Shown: positions 34,372 through 45,891, numbered from the stretch's first letter. The stretch: 64,000 nucleotides of DNA from Liquidambar formosana (GCA_039720395.1 CM077833.1:31593478-31657477), one strand, 5' to 3'. Made by a program: numbers and translations. Notes: generated from the letters alone by a model not told the origin.

Positions 34372-36708
34372 GGGAGAAGAGCTTTTCTCTCTTGATCTGC
34401 TGCTTCTCTCTTTGTTCTTCTTTGTAACTCTGCCTTCCCGTGAATTGTTTGTGCCCAATCACTTATTTTACATATTTATTTAATGGACTGTGGCCGTCTT
34501 TGACTCGAGAGTTACAACAGTCTACTCGTACGGTATATGGGCCCACACGTAGGTCGCATTATGGTCGGAGATATTACACCCCCCAACAAAAAAATGAAAA
34601 ACACAGTGGTCGGAGATTTTTCATGGGATAAATGTAGCCGTTAGATCAACTTAAATGACCAGATGTATGTTCCTGATCCGCTAATTTCTTTTCATAAGAT
34701 TACAGGATCTAATATTATTTTCTCTGTTGCTCATTGTTGACAAACTGAAATATGATTCGTTAGATTATTTATTTTTATTAAGATTGCGCACATGTAAATT
34801 GCACTCCCTTTTTGTGCCGTCCACATAAGTCATAACTGGTGGTTCAGCCGTCGTTCTAATTGCAAATTCTGGGAATGCTAAACGTGTTATCATCCTTGGA
34901 TTAGCTGAGAAAGGTTGAATCCTTAATTTGCTAAGTTGAAAATTTTCGACCCTTTTTCCTTTGCACCAAAAAGGAGAAAATTTCCAAGCCCCTCAGAGCA
35001 TCTCTAGTCATGTGATTTTATATTATTTGTATTATTGCTATTTTAGTACATGCTATGGTATTAAATATTATGATTTAGCATAACGTACTCCGATAATACG
35101 AATAATACGATAAGTAATTTTTTGGCACAATCATCATCTTCTTTTTTTATTAACCAACTTTGTGTTATTTTAACTCAAGGATTCGCCAAATATATCACAA
35201 TTGTGAATTATTATTATTTTTTAGCACACCATTGGATATGTCCTTACTGTGTCAAAAATGTTGTTTCACTTGTTTGAATAAGAGAAAAAGTTATCACGTT
35301 GACTTACTTAACCGAGACACACCAAAAAAAAAAAAAAAATTTTGTTTGCTGAGTTATTTTCTTTAAAAAAATTAAACTCACCCCTCCATAAAACATGAGA
35401 TTCTAGTAATTAACAAATTTTGGTTAAAGTTTATGTGATACAGAGTATTAGTATTTCACCTCTTTTGATTTTTAGCTGAAACTAATAATATGATAGTCTG
35501 ATGGTGATTTTCCTTTTTATTAAGTGAAAGGTTAGGAGGAGGTTATAGCTAATGATTTTTTAGCTTAATGACATGTTCCATCTCAATTAAGACGAGGGGT
35601 TCGTGAAGGTCTTGGTTTTGACTCGGCTAGGGTGTCTATGTTTATACTCATGTTGTTTGGCCAAAAAAAAACTTTTATAGATAATAAAAAATTATAAATA
35701 TAAATATAAATATATTTTGAAATTAAAAAAAAGAAAAGCAAATATATAGTATATATATAAGCTTTGATTATGTACGTATTAGATGTCTTGTATAATCACA
35801 GTCGTCCATGAGTGACACACACACATGTGAATGTGCATGTATCATATACGAACGACCATGATTGTTATAATTAAGGATATCTCACACTTGAACAACCCTC
35901 ATATATATATATATACAAACGTGAGAGATCGAAGGCTTTTTTGACCTTTTTTTAAATAGTATGAATAACACATATGTAAGCAATTCCAAACTGGGTTATT
36001 ATCAAGATTGTTGATTATTCTCTTTAAATATTATAATACATTACCTAAAAGAGTAAAATGAAAATTGTGTTTCTTTAGTAATTTGTTTTACAGTCCTTTC
36101 AATTTTTTTGATTTACCTATATTAGGAAATATCATTATTGGAGTAATTTATGAAATTGATTAGAGTAAATTTGATTGTAGGTTTATTGGAATGATTCTTG
36201 GAATTGATTCCATGATCTCCTCCGTAAATTATGTTAGCTGTGTATTTTAACATTTTTTTTTTTGGGATATTTTTCTAAAATAAAGTCTTATTGTAATGTG
36301 AGAGAGAGAGAGAGAGAGAATGCCTTTCGGGCTTTTATGTGCTGTGAATGTATGATATTGTTTGAATCATGTAATGGGGATCTTTTTATCTTATTAAAAA
36401 AAATGTGAATGTAATAATTTTTCATTTAAGAGATGGGCGTAGAAAATTTACGAAGTTAGTTTAGGTGTAGAAAATTACAAGTGAGTTTAGGTGATGGAAA
36501 TAGTGAGGCCATTTAAAAAAAAAACCCAAAAGAACTATTGGATATGAATTTAGGAGATGGAAAATGTGAAAATTTTAAAATGAGTTTTAATTTGTGATTA
36601 CAAACTTATAATTGTTAATAGTCCACTAGTTTGAGATTCACATAAGTCGACCTGAGTTGCCATTTTCTAAAATCAAATAACAATATGGTCCTTCATAAAT
36701 GTTGTCAT
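34372..36708. other. Intergenic, upstream of OPCL1
   Basis: Promoter side of the ligase gene, then AT-rich DNA. A fragment beginning AGAGCATCTCTAGTCATG (near 34997) resembles the end of a common plant MITE. A (GA)10 microsatellite lies at 36300-36319. No gene recognised. Confidence 0.5.
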
Positions 36709-36987
36709 CAGGGGTGGAGGGAGGGGGGTGCCAAGGGGGCAGTTGACCCCCTCCCTCATTGGAAAATTGTTTTTTAGTATACATATTTGCTTATATTTTT
36801 CAATACGCCCCCTCTAAAATATATTTTTGACCTCTTTGGTTTTATACTTGACCCCCCTACTCTTCTCTCTTCTCTTTTTTCCCCCTATATATAAATAGCT
36901 CTTAGTCTCTTACCCATGTTTTACTCAAGTTATGTCTCCTGTGCTTGGGTTATGCCCATTTTTGGTTTAATATATACATTATTTCAT

Positions 36988-37024
<37 letters not shown>

Positions 37025-37577
37025 AATGAATATTTAAGTTTTTGTGTTAATTATTAAGTTTAAACAATTTTCTTTGTTCTTGTTAATTTTTATTATATAA
37101 AGAAGGCTACTTCAAATGATTATTTAATTTAGGATAAATTGCAAAAAACCCTTGAAGTATGGGAAGGTTAGCAAATAACCCCCTTTATGTTTTGTCAATG
37201 TGCCCCCTAATTCATTTGGAAGATAAAACTAATCATTGATGGTCATCCAATTGGACATTATTTTGGCGATGATTCGAGCGATTTTGGGTAACACAGGTCC
37301 GTTATGATATCACATGCGTAGCTAGCCATGTGACTAATTTTCGTCAATTTTCATTAATGGTGAGTGATGGTGAAACACATTGCCAAAAATTAAAACATAA
37401 GGAGGCACATAGACAAAATTAAAACATAAAGAGGGTTATCTGCTTACCCCTATACTTCAGGGGGGATTTTCTACAATTTACTCTTTAATTTATAGAGTTA
37501 CAAAAAAAAAAAAAAATTTGAACAATTACATCCAAACAAAATCTCCCCCCCAGGATAAATTCCTGGATCCGCCACTG
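36709..37577. mobile_element. Non-autonomous hAT element (869 bp)
   Basis: Ends CAGGGGTGGAGGGAGGGG and, on the reverse strand, CAGTGGCGGATCCAGGAATT. A perfect 8-bp target duplication, GTTGTCAT, lies at 36701-36708 and 37578-37585, diagnostic for hAT. No transposase ORF. The interior includes a (TA)n microsatellite (about 36990-37020) and a complete MITE inserted later (37132-37483). Confidence 0.85.
37132..37483. mobile_element. MULE-type MITE nested inside the hAT element (352 bp)
   Basis: Ends GGATAAATTGCAAAAAACCC and, on the reverse strand, GAGTAAATTGTAGAAAATCC; both continue into a TTGAAGTATGGG or CTGAAGTATAGG block. A perfect 9-bp target duplication, TTTAATTTA, is at 37123-37131 and 37484-37492. 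It must be younger than its host element. Confidence 0.85.
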
Positions 37578-37585
37578 GTTGTCAT

Positions 37586-38232
37586 AGTTTGAAAACCTTG
37601 TTTTTTCTTAGAAACATTTCTAGTATTTATACTTGGAGTTGGTGTGTGTACTGTGTAGTATTATTCTGTAAACACTGACCCAATTTAATTATGTATTATG
37701 AAAATACTTTTCAATTTTCAAAAATACAAAAAACAAAATATATATTTGAAAATGTGGTTTCAAAAGCTGCTATCTAAAAATTATATTGGAAACGATCCAT
37801 TTCCATAGAAATATCAAAATGATCTTTGAATCATTGAAAGTACAAATTAAAATTTTTTTTTTAATTTTTTATTTGGTAACAAAAACTTAAAGCACACGAC
37901 CTTCCTTAAGATACAGGGCCAAACGGCCTTAGCCCAAGATCTCTTGTTTCAGGTGAGCGCCTGAGGCCCAAAGGAAGGGCCAGATAGATTGTTGGAACTT
38001 GGAACCACACCTAAGCGTTAAAAGAGTAAAGATGGTTGGGCTATCCGGGCACCAATCCCTGAATCGCACGTTCTCGATCATATGACGTCACCATACTCAC
38101 ATCCGACGGCTATCAGCGTCATTTTGACACTACCTCTAATCGCATCGAAAGCCTCCCTCCATTGTTTCAGACTACGCAAGACTTATAGGCTCGTCGAGGA
38201 CGAGAGACTGTGGGGCAGAGGGAGAGAGAGAG
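37586..38232. other. Upstream region of NDUFB2
   Basis: AT-rich, then a GC-richer stretch from about 37900 that likely includes promoter and leader. No TATA box is obvious. A GGGAGAGAGAGAG tract precedes the start codon. Confidence 0.45.
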
Positions 38233-41049
38233 ATGGCAGGAGGCCATGGAGGCAGCACAACGTACAAGGGCGTAACCTTGCACCACCCAAAGCGATGGCA
38301 TACCATCACCGGAAAGGGCATGTGCGCTATGATGTGGTACCTCTTCCTCTCTGATCTTCTTCTTCTTCTTCCTCGTCATCTTCTTTTCTCAAACTAACAA
38401 AACCCTAATTCTAATACCACTCCTTTACTCGATCTTCTTTATATAGAAATACATCACTGAGTTTTATGAGGCCATAAATGAATCTGATTTTGATTGTTGA
38501 TTCTCGCTTGTTATCATTTCAGATCTGTATAATTTGTTGCCGTTGCCGTTGTTGTTGAAATTGATAAATTTTCTTGGAGGCATTATAGTCTCAGGTGTGT
38601 AGAATCATTAGAATCACAAAATTTAATAGGGAAAAATGGGGAAATCAAGGAGATGTCGTGGTTAATTTTAGCAAAACATGGGTTTTGATCTGAAACATGA
38701 AGGTTTTGATTTGAAAGGGCCCAATCGATTTTGCACGGTTTTATTGTTCTGGCCTCTTTAGTTTCAGTATAGGTTGCTTCTCCAAGAGGAGCCAAAAATT
38801 TACAAGAGAAGCATTTGGAATTCAAAGAATGTTTGCGGATTTGTTTTTCCTCTTCATCAAGTTGTCTACTGGTTTTAAGTTGCTCATTTGAGGCAAATGT
38901 TGGGAGCTATAGGAAGATTCAGTGTTTGTGGACCTGTTGTGGCCCAATGAATTCTATTGAGAAAACGCTTCTGTAAATTCTTGCTACATGCCAATATAAA
39001 AGGCAATCAAGAGGCTGGCATTATTGCAGGACGAGGTTTTGTATATGGGCTTTTAGGTGATGTGATATCCCGTTAGTTTTTCACTTTTTCCATCTACTCT
39101 TATTGATATATACCTATCCTTTATTATGCAAGTAATTTATTTTAACATCAGCTTGCAATAGAAGGAGGGGAAGAGAGTGCAGTATCAAATTTTTGTATTA
39201 GTGTAGTGATGAACATGAAGTTGGGGAAAAGGATGGGCCTTGCTGCTGGTAGTGATTGCGGAATGGGGATAAAGAATATGAATGTACATACAGCTTCTCC
39301 TGGCCCCCCCCCAAACAAATAAAATAAAATAAAATGAAAAATCTAGCAGCAGCAAATTAATGGACACAGCCCCCCTGAATTGCGACATTCAGAATGATAA
39401 AATATCAAATGGCTGATTGACTTATTGAAAGGTATTTGATGTTTCAGGTTCTGGATCTTTTACAGGGCTAAGCAAGATGGTCCTGTAGTACTAGTAAGCT
39501 CCCCCCCCCTTCTCTCTCTCTCTCACTCTCTCTCTAGATATATATATATACAGAGGTGATCCCATCAGTACGTGTTGATATAAGTTACATCAGCACTGAG
39601 CATTGGGGGTTGTACCCCTCTTCACATCTCACTAATGCACAAGGTACAACTCTCAATGCAGGTTTTGATATAAGATATATCAGCATGTGCTTACCTGATC
39701 ATCATCCTATATATATATATATAATTGAGTGTTTTTCTTTGTCCCGAAAAAAGCTTTTTTTCTTATTCCCCCTCTCCTGACTTTGTTCGTTTTGCATGCT
39801 GTGTCTTTTAGGGTTGGCGACATCCTTGGGAGGGCCATGAAGATCATTCCTCTGGTCACGGACATGAACATGAGGTAATTTCTTTACTGCTACTAAGTAC
39901 ATGTGAATCACTCTAGCTGTCCTATTTCAGTAGGAGTTGAGTCCATAATAAATTAATTGATTGTTCTGCTACTTGGAAAGTGATTATGAAGCTTCTATCA
40001 TTTTCAGCTTCTTTTGATACTCAAAACCATAAGGTTTCTTTGTTTGAATTAAGTATAAAGAAATTCTTGTAGATCTATCAAGTTAAAAGTATGGAATTAT
40101 TTTTGGGTTTTAAAGTGTCATACATGAATAAGAAATGCTGTATGCATTGATCAACATAACATATATGGGTAGGTCTATAGTATTGAATTTTCCTAGAAAA
40201 AGAAAAGAAATGTTGCAAGTTATTATCTGGTTTGAATGAAGTGGCTGTCTGTATGGATGCATTGTATATGATTCCTCCATCGTTTTAGTGAAGGCTGGTT
40301 GATTTGATTTTGATGGGCTTATCTCTCCTGATTTTTTAGTCAAGACATGGCTTTTGATATCATCCAATTGTTTGATCAGTAGAACAGGAATTGTCTTTCT
40401 ACCCTTGTAGAATGGTGTGGATAATGCACCATGATTATTTATATTACATTGTCATTATTGTAGAACTTTCTTCTTAAAGGAGGTAAAAAATTATGATTTG
40501 CCACTAAATAGACAAATTTTGTGGAGATTTCCATAATGAGGATTAAGCTTTTTGGGTGATATGGAATCAAATTATACCACGTATTCAAGGTTTCTTGTCC
40601 AAGTTCGACATCATTTAAAGTCATGTTCAGTCTCAGTTAGCATATCTAGGTTGTTTAATCAACTTGAAGGGTTCATTGGTATGACAATTTGGTTGTCAAC
40701 TTTTGTGGTGATCCATTTCCCATGAATGGGACTAATGTGCAGTTGTAAAGACCCCATTCCCCTTCCCCGATAACAAACACAACCCCCCCCCCCCTCCGGG
40801 GGGGCCCCGCGGGACCAGGGGCCTTAACAATTTATATTTTAATCTGTCTTTCTGAACTTTTGCACTAGATTAGAAAGGTGAGATTTAGTTTGATCAACTG
40901 GTCATCCTTCTTTATTGTTTTTGTTTCATTAATTTGTTTTTCCAAATCAAAAGAATTTAAAAGGAAATAAAGCATATAAGATGTTGTTTGCCCACTATTT
41001 TACAACCCCTCATCATAGTTGTTTATGTTGTTTCCAGACATCGCATTGA
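38233..41049 (+). CDS. NDUFB2: Mitochondrial complex I subunit NDUFB2 (plant type)
   Basis: Exons 38233-38336, 39448-39493, 39812-39874 and probably 41038-41049 give 74 residues: MAGGHGGSTTYKGVTLHHPK, then TGKGMCAMMW, FWIFYRAKQDGPVVL, GWRHPWEGHEDH and a His/Gly-rich end (GHGHEHE-TSH). Plant homologues are equally small and are accessory subunits of the beta (distal membrane arm) part of NADH:ubiquinone oxidoreductase, with one membrane helix around CAMMWFWIFYRA. All introns are GT-AG. The fourth exon codes only Thr-Ser-His-stop, 1.16 kb beyond exon 3; its acceptor (TTGTTTCCAG) is strong, but without a transcript it is an inference. If it is not used, reading through the exon 3 donor adds 14 residues. 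Confidence 0.85.
39510..39551 (+). repeat. CT/TA microsatellites in NDUFB2 intron 2
   Basis: A CTCTCT run followed by TATATATATATA, close to the exon 2 donor. Confidence 0.7.
40783..40822. other. Isolated GC-rich island in an AT-rich intron
   Basis: About 13 C, then TCC, a run of G, GGCCCCGCGGGACCAGGGGCC. It can fold (CCCC...GGGG; GGCCCC...GGGGCC) and is nearly 100% GC while the surrounding intron 3 of NDUFB2 is about two-thirds AT. Real element or assembly artefact. Confidence 0.7.
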
Positions 41050-41656
41050 ATAGCTGAAAGGAGCAATCATAAAGTGTTCTGTTGGTGGGCTTTTGGTATG
41101 AATGTTATTTGGAACATCTTTGTTGATTTCTGTTTAATAAAGTGATTGTGAAAAAGAGATCTTGGTGGGCATGATGTGGATTCAGCTAATATCCAGACCC
41201 CAATGTGAACATGTTAGTTTGTAAGCATAGATTTTATTTTCAGTGCGTATGGGTGTACGCATGCGCTACTGATTTCTGTGATTTATACTGCTGTGACAAC
41301 ACCTGTGGATATAAAGGTAGGTGAAGCTCAGCCTGCTGATCCACTGTCCTTGTTATTTTAGCTCAACCATGACATTCTGCTTTGCACTATATGATATGCT
41401 CTCATTGTTGACAATTCTGTCAAATTTTATTGATGTTTATGTTATGAGTACAGTTTACCCCCCGCTCATCAAATTCAAAGAGCAACTGTAGGTGCTGATC
41501 GAATTATAGATAGAATTAGAAAATCAAAAATGGGATTTTTATTTGCTGAGTCCCATCTCTGCACAAGGTCTGGTTATTAACGGGAGCTCCATCCCCAGTG
41601 AAGGACTAAGATTTCTGTGCCCGAATATGGGAGAATGAAGTCCCATATTAGTAATC

Positions 41657-41719
41657 GGTAGACACGCTGCTCTTAGGAAGCAGTGCTAGAGCATCTCGGA
41701 CCCAGTCCGAGGGGCAGCA
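41657..41719 (+). pseudogene. trnL-UAG: Plastid trnL-UAG fragment in nuclear DNA (NUPT)
   Basis: Positions 41657-41699 match the middle of the chloroplast tRNA-Leu(UAG) gene as I know it: GGTAGACACGCTGCTCTTAG, with the UAG anticodon (CTTAGGA), then GAAGCAGTGC, TAGAGCATCTCGG. The T-loop GTTCGAGTCC is altered to GACCCAGTCC, the acceptor 3' strand reads GAGGGGCAGCA instead of GAGTGGCGGCA, and the 5' acceptor strand is unrecognisable. So the gene is dead. The flanks are not clearly plastid, so the transferred piece has decayed or was short. It lies downstream of NDUFB2. Confidence 0.8.
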
Positions 41720-41840
41720 TTAGGAAAATATTCTTTAACAAAAAAGAAAAAAAAAACATAGTATCCTGGACCATTCGTAGCAATAAATTTTCAAGACAAA
41801 CATTATCTGAGAATATATTCCTACTTCCTCGTCTTGACTA

Positions 41841-42203
41841 TCACTTCGATTCTGAGGTAGACAAAGGAAAAACAGTCTGAACAATCTCAGTGATTAGTCC
41901 TACAAAGAAAACGTCATAGACATCTTTCCGTGCTGAAATGGGAAAACAGACCAGCCAATTGGAAGCAACAGCTGCATGAAACAACCATGGCCATGCAGTC
42001 CATTTCAAGCTTATTTTAGAAATTGAAGTACTTTCAAATTTTAGAAAATCAGCGTTCTCTGGGTCTAGATTATATGGACCAGTCCCTAAATCAATGAATG
42101 GCAATGAACTTTGGGCTTGGGAAGTGAATGTTTTCCTTTTCCCCTTCATAAGAAAAAGAGGCCGCCTTCTACTCAATCCAATTCTGCAGTGTGTTGGAGG
42201 CAT
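41841..42203 (-). other. Unrecognised 120-codon open frame
   Basis: A minus-strand frame with an ATG and stretches that look protein-like (WTAWPWLFHAAVASNWLVCF, FFVGLITEIVQTVFPLSTS). I cannot assign it to a family. It lies next to a plastid fragment, so it may be a decayed organellar or gene fragment, or chance. Confidence 0.2.
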
Positions 42204-43833
42204 GAATTCTATTATAATTTTGATGGTAATTTCGTTCCTTTAATAGCTTAAATTCAATGCAATATTTTCAGCTTTCAAAGAAGCAACCGATTCTTTTGTG
42301 AAGAAACTGTTCTATTAGGATTTTGACAGTTCTTTCAATACCTTGATTTCACTACAATCTCAGCTTTCAAAACCAAAGGGAATAAATAAATAAAATTTAC
42401 TTCGAAATTGCTAACCAAACCATACTCTTCCTGGACTAGCCCTAGCCCTAGCCCTAGCACTCCGTTTGGTTGCTCAGAAAAAAAGGAGGAAAATCAGAGA
42501 GACCGAAATTTTTGTTTTTGCTCTGATTTTCAACGTCTTCTCCTTCATTTTCTCGGGAACCAAACGGGGGACTAGGGTGAAGGTGAAATGAATCGATAAG
42601 AAAAGGCATGATGGCGAGAGAGTGAAGTGACTTGGTCGACGTGCTTTGGTTAATAACGAAACGTTTTGATTTCGGGTAAGGAAATATCTATTGCCCGCCG
42701 CAGTACATTCGCAGATTTTACCAAGAAAATGAAAACGAACGACTCTTGCAGAGGCGAAAGTGCAAGACCAATGCCATTCCAAAAGATGACGACGTCGTTT
42801 CAAAGATGGCATTTGCTCTCTTTGCCACGTGTCCTTCCCCCCCCCCCCCCCCCCTCTTGTGTACTGCGTTGATCCGTTCATTCTGTTCTCACTCTATCCT
42901 CTTCTATGAGATCCTGCCTTCTTCATTAATGGTTTTTCCCCCTTTTTTTCATTGAATCTCTCACTCTCATATCTCACCGTCTTTTCTCTCAGAATCCTAT
43001 TTATTTCTCCTTTTCTGGTTTTTCTCCAAGATTTCATGTGGAGGATGATTTGGGTTTGTAGAAATTGAGTTGCAGATCGATTTCGGAGGCTACGTGTGTT
43101 TGGGTTCGAGTATGGTAACTCCGGCAGTTTATCGTCTTTTCATTTTTTTTTTTTTCCCTTTTTTTGTTCTCTATCTAACCTGGCACCTGCTCTCGTCTCA
43201 TCTTAGTTATGGTGATTGTGTGGTGTTTGTAGTGAAATGAAGGGACGGCTTGTTATCGCCGACAGGAAGCTCGCCAAAGAAGATGGAGAGAGAACTACAA
43301 CTCCGGCCATGGCTCTGGTGAATGAATGGGGAAACTAAATTGAAGAGAAAGACAGAATGAGAGAGGGCTTATCGCACGGAAGAGTGAGATCTGAGAAAAA
43401 GGGAGTGAAGGAGATTCAGGAGAAGCTGAGATCGTGCGATTATGAACTCATCACGTCACCGCAAGAACAGTTTATTCCTTCCTTTTTCTTTTTTGCCTGC
43501 GAATCCCAAGTTATTCCTTAACTTGCAAGAGAAAACAAATTTATCATCTTCCACGATTCAATATACGTATGAATATTCTGTTTTTTTTTTTTTTTTTTTG
43601 GGGTAAGTACGTATGAATATTACAAACATTGCGAATCCCATGTTATTATTATTATTTTAATTTTTATTTTTATTATCCATATATCGCTTTGTTGGACCTC
43701 AAATTCGTTACAGCATTTCTCCAAGACTTTTCTGGGTAGACTGGACAGGAAAGTAATAAGAGTAGCATTTTGTCTAGAAATTTCTCGTTGTCGGCGGGCT
43801 GTTATGGGCCGAAAAGGAGGCTAAATTTTTTTA
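42204..43833. other. Intergenic with promoter-like stretch, no gene assigned
   Basis: Contains four tandem AGCCCT units (42436-42458), a C run (42838-42854) and a pyrimidine-rich stretch (42880-43180) resembling a plant 5' leader. A short frame at about 43236 reads MKGRLVIADRKLAKEDGERT and stops after 33 codons. This could be the abandoned 5' end of a gene, but I recognise nothing. Confidence 0.35.
43564..43621 (-). mobile_element. Micro-retroposon (antisense) between 14-bp repeats
   Basis: TACGTATGAATATT occurs at 43564-43577 and 43608-43621. Between them is CTG, about 19 T, then GGGGTAAG; on the reverse strand CTTACCCC-poly(A)-CAG. Same tail as the insertion at 6615. Confidence 0.65.
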
Positions 43834-44232
43834 GGGAACGTCTATTGCAACCCCCCATTTCTATAAGCCCACCCCCCATCTTTTAGGTTTTTAAGGTTTT
43901 ATGCAAAATATAAAATGTTTTTATGAAAACCGGCTGTAATGTCCACTAGAAAACATCATTTTGAACAACTTTGCAGAAGAAAGTTTTTCCAAAATCTATC
44001 GTTTAAATATACTTTTTAACCATTTATAGCATTTATTTCATTTTTTGCCAAAAAGTCTACCTAAATGATAAATTTTGGAAAAATTTTTTTCTGCAAAGTT
44101 GTTCAAAATGATGTTTTCTAGTGGACATCATGACCGGTTTTCATAAAAACATTTTATATTTTGCATAAAATCTTAAAAACCTAAAGGATGGGGGTGGGCT
44201 TATAGGAATGGGGGGTTGCAATAGCCGTTCCC
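43834..44232 (-). mobile_element. Palindromic MITE, family P, copy 4 (399 bp)
   Basis: Starts GGGAACGTCTATTGCAACCC, ends on the reverse strand GGGAACGGCTATTGCAACCC, with a perfect 9-bp target duplication ATTTTTTTA on each side. The central loop reads as the reverse complement of the loop in copy 1, so this copy is inserted in the opposite orientation. It carries the ~20-bp right-arm block missing from copy 1. Confidence 0.9.
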
Positions 44233-44390
44233 ATTTTTTTAAGCAAGCTTGCCTGACGGTGAATTGAATTTCATTGGGCCTGTCTTGACCCAAAGGATCT
44301 AAAACTTGGGCTTTCCAAACAAGTTGACTGGTAACCCCGTTCCGAAGTCTTTTATGCGTTCTAACGGATCTGTGGTCTTCACTCTTCACC

Positions 44391-44448
44391 AGCTAATATA
44401 GTTCAAATTTTTACCCAAAAAAAAAAAGGAAGCTAATATAGTTCAAAT
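44391..44448 (+). mobile_element. Micro-retroposon between 18-bp repeats
   Basis: AGCTAATATAGTTCAAAT occurs at 44391-44408 and 44431-44448. The 22-bp insert is TTTTACCC, about 11 A, then GGA. The longest and cleanest flanking repeat of this insertion class. Confidence 0.7.
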
Positions 44449-44460
44449 GTTCACGAGTTC

Positions 44461-44560
44461 ACCTTATGACCAATGAGCCTTAGCACAATAGTTATTAGGG
44501 TAGGGTTAAGATAGGTCTGGGTTTGAACCCATCAATTGTAATTAAAACAAGAATAGAAGA
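44461..44560 (+). mobile_element. Possible tRNA-derived SINE fragment
   Basis: GAGCCTTAGCACAATAGTTA resembles a polymerase III A box and GGTCTGGGTTTGAACCC, about 40 nt later, a B box, the spacing of plant tRNA-derived SINEs. An A-rich stretch follows. No target duplication was found. Confidence 0.4.
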
Positions 44561-44958
44561 ATAAAAAGGGAAGAAAAAAGTCCACTCTATGATTAGCGCT
44601 ACTCTCAATTTGAAAAACTCTATGCATTATATTCTTTTTCGCCCATATTCTTCTCATACAAATGTTTGAGTGTCTAATTCGAAATTAAACAATATAACAA
44701 ATTTTACATAAAATTAAAGGCACAAATGTAAAACAGCCAATATAGTGTATGCTCAAATGTACTGCAAACTTTGTAGATTAATTGGAGCTCATATAGGGCT
44801 ACACAAATTTTATTGGAAAGAATTAACGAATATAATAAAATGAAGGGATCATATCAATGCTGTAAGTCATGACCCAGGCACGGCAAGCCCTAATAATGGA
44901 TTGCCAGCCGTGTGGTTGCCAGTCGTACCACGCAAAAAAGGGATCTATATATGGCCTC

Positions 44959-45645
44959 CTAGTTGGTAAGTATGTTGAGGAGTGACACTCTGGTTTGGAT
45001 CAAACGCCTAAATATACACTCTAACTCAACTTCAAGATCTTCAATGGCGATCTCCACTGCCTCTAATCGCTTATTCGCAGTTTGAATAACCATTTCTCCA
45101 CGTTTTTCACACAAACTTTGGCCGCTCACGCGCAAGAACATTGACGCTAATGACCCTTTCGTGGATTTTCGGTCTGGCTGGGGCATGGACATGAGGGAAA
45201 ATAGAGACTCGACAATGGAAATGAAAGCCACTCTCACTTCCCTTAGCACATTGACAACTATCATAAGGTTGTGGTCTATAGGTGAGAGGTCTGAGGTGAT
45301 AGATTTGTTCTTCATTCCTTTCAACGAGCGCAAACACTTTAACATCTCTTTCTTCAACTTCTTTCTATATAGATTGTAAGCTGCGACTCTGTTTTCGAAA
45401 CCCGGCTCGCCAATGCTTGTTCTACGAAACACGGATTGATGGTCTTGGAGATGATCTTTCACGAGCAAGAGAACATCTTTGGTGGTGCCACACACGTCCA
45501 ACATTGTTAGAGATGCTTCTGAAACCTCATGAACCCACTTCTCCTGCCTATGGTGGACAAGAGCTTGTTGGATTATTGGCGAGTGAAGAAGATCGTTAGC
45601 GCAATTGTGTAAGTCTCTCAGAGCAATGAAATTCGGGCGTGACAT
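44959..45645 (-). CDS. DUF241 (BPS1-like) protein, short N-terminus
   Basis: Single exon, 228 residues, open throughout. It matches the plant DUF241 family: an early ALRDLHNCANDLLHSPIIQQ block (residues 8-27), EKWVHEVSEASLTMLDVC, a KKLKKEMLKCLRSLKGMKNK block near 115-134, and the family-defining C-terminus LEVELECIFRRLIQTRVSLL. Family members are usually 260-350 residues and start with a Ser-rich stretch (a RSxSLPSRPHP-type motif) that is absent here. A stop codon lies 15 codons upstream in frame, so the missing part is not just a mis-chosen start. The gene has a TATA box, so it may be an expressed short form. Related BPS1 affects a root-to-shoot signal; for most members the function is unknown. 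Confidence 0.85.
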   Translation of the reverse strand: MSRPNFIALRDLHNCANDLLHSPIIQQALVHHRQEKWVHEVSEASLTMLDVCGTTKDVLLLVKDHLQDHQSVFRRTSIGEPGFENRVAAYNLYRKKLKKEMLKCLRSLKGMKNKSITSDLSPIDHNLMIVVNVLREVRVAFISIVESLFSLMSMPQPDRKSTKGSLASMFLRVSGQSLCEKRGEMVIQTANKRLEAVEIAIEDLEVELECIFRRLIQTRVSLLNILTN

Positions 45646-45733
45646 CTCTGAGACAAGAATGGTATGATTGAAACTGCACAGAGGGTTTTAGATAGGGTTT
45701 CAAGACTATCGAGGATACAGTCTAATCATCCTC

Positions 45734-45743
45734 TTATATATAG
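45734..45743 (-). promoter_or_regulatory. TATA box of the DUF241 gene
   Basis: CTATATATAAG on the coding strand, about 89 nt above the start codon. Confidence 0.5.
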
Positions 45744-45880
45744 TAAACGTTTAAGACAATTTATCCTGAATTAGATCTGAGATCTTGAGGAAAAGGACTA
45801 AGAAGTATCCTTTCCAGTACGGATTTTTCGTAATAGTTGGTAACAGCTAGGGGACCAAATCTGTCAAGAGGAACCTTCCG

Positions 45881-45891
45881 TTGTGTGTGTG

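Noticed and set aside
42436..42458. Four AGCCCT units that look telomere-like
   Set aside because: The plant telomere unit is CCCTAAA; this is a short six-base repeat without neighbours of the same kind.
42474..42881. 135-codon minus-strand open frame
   Set aside because: Includes a poly-Gly stretch from a C homopolymer and no known family motif; probably chance in a less AT-rich segment.
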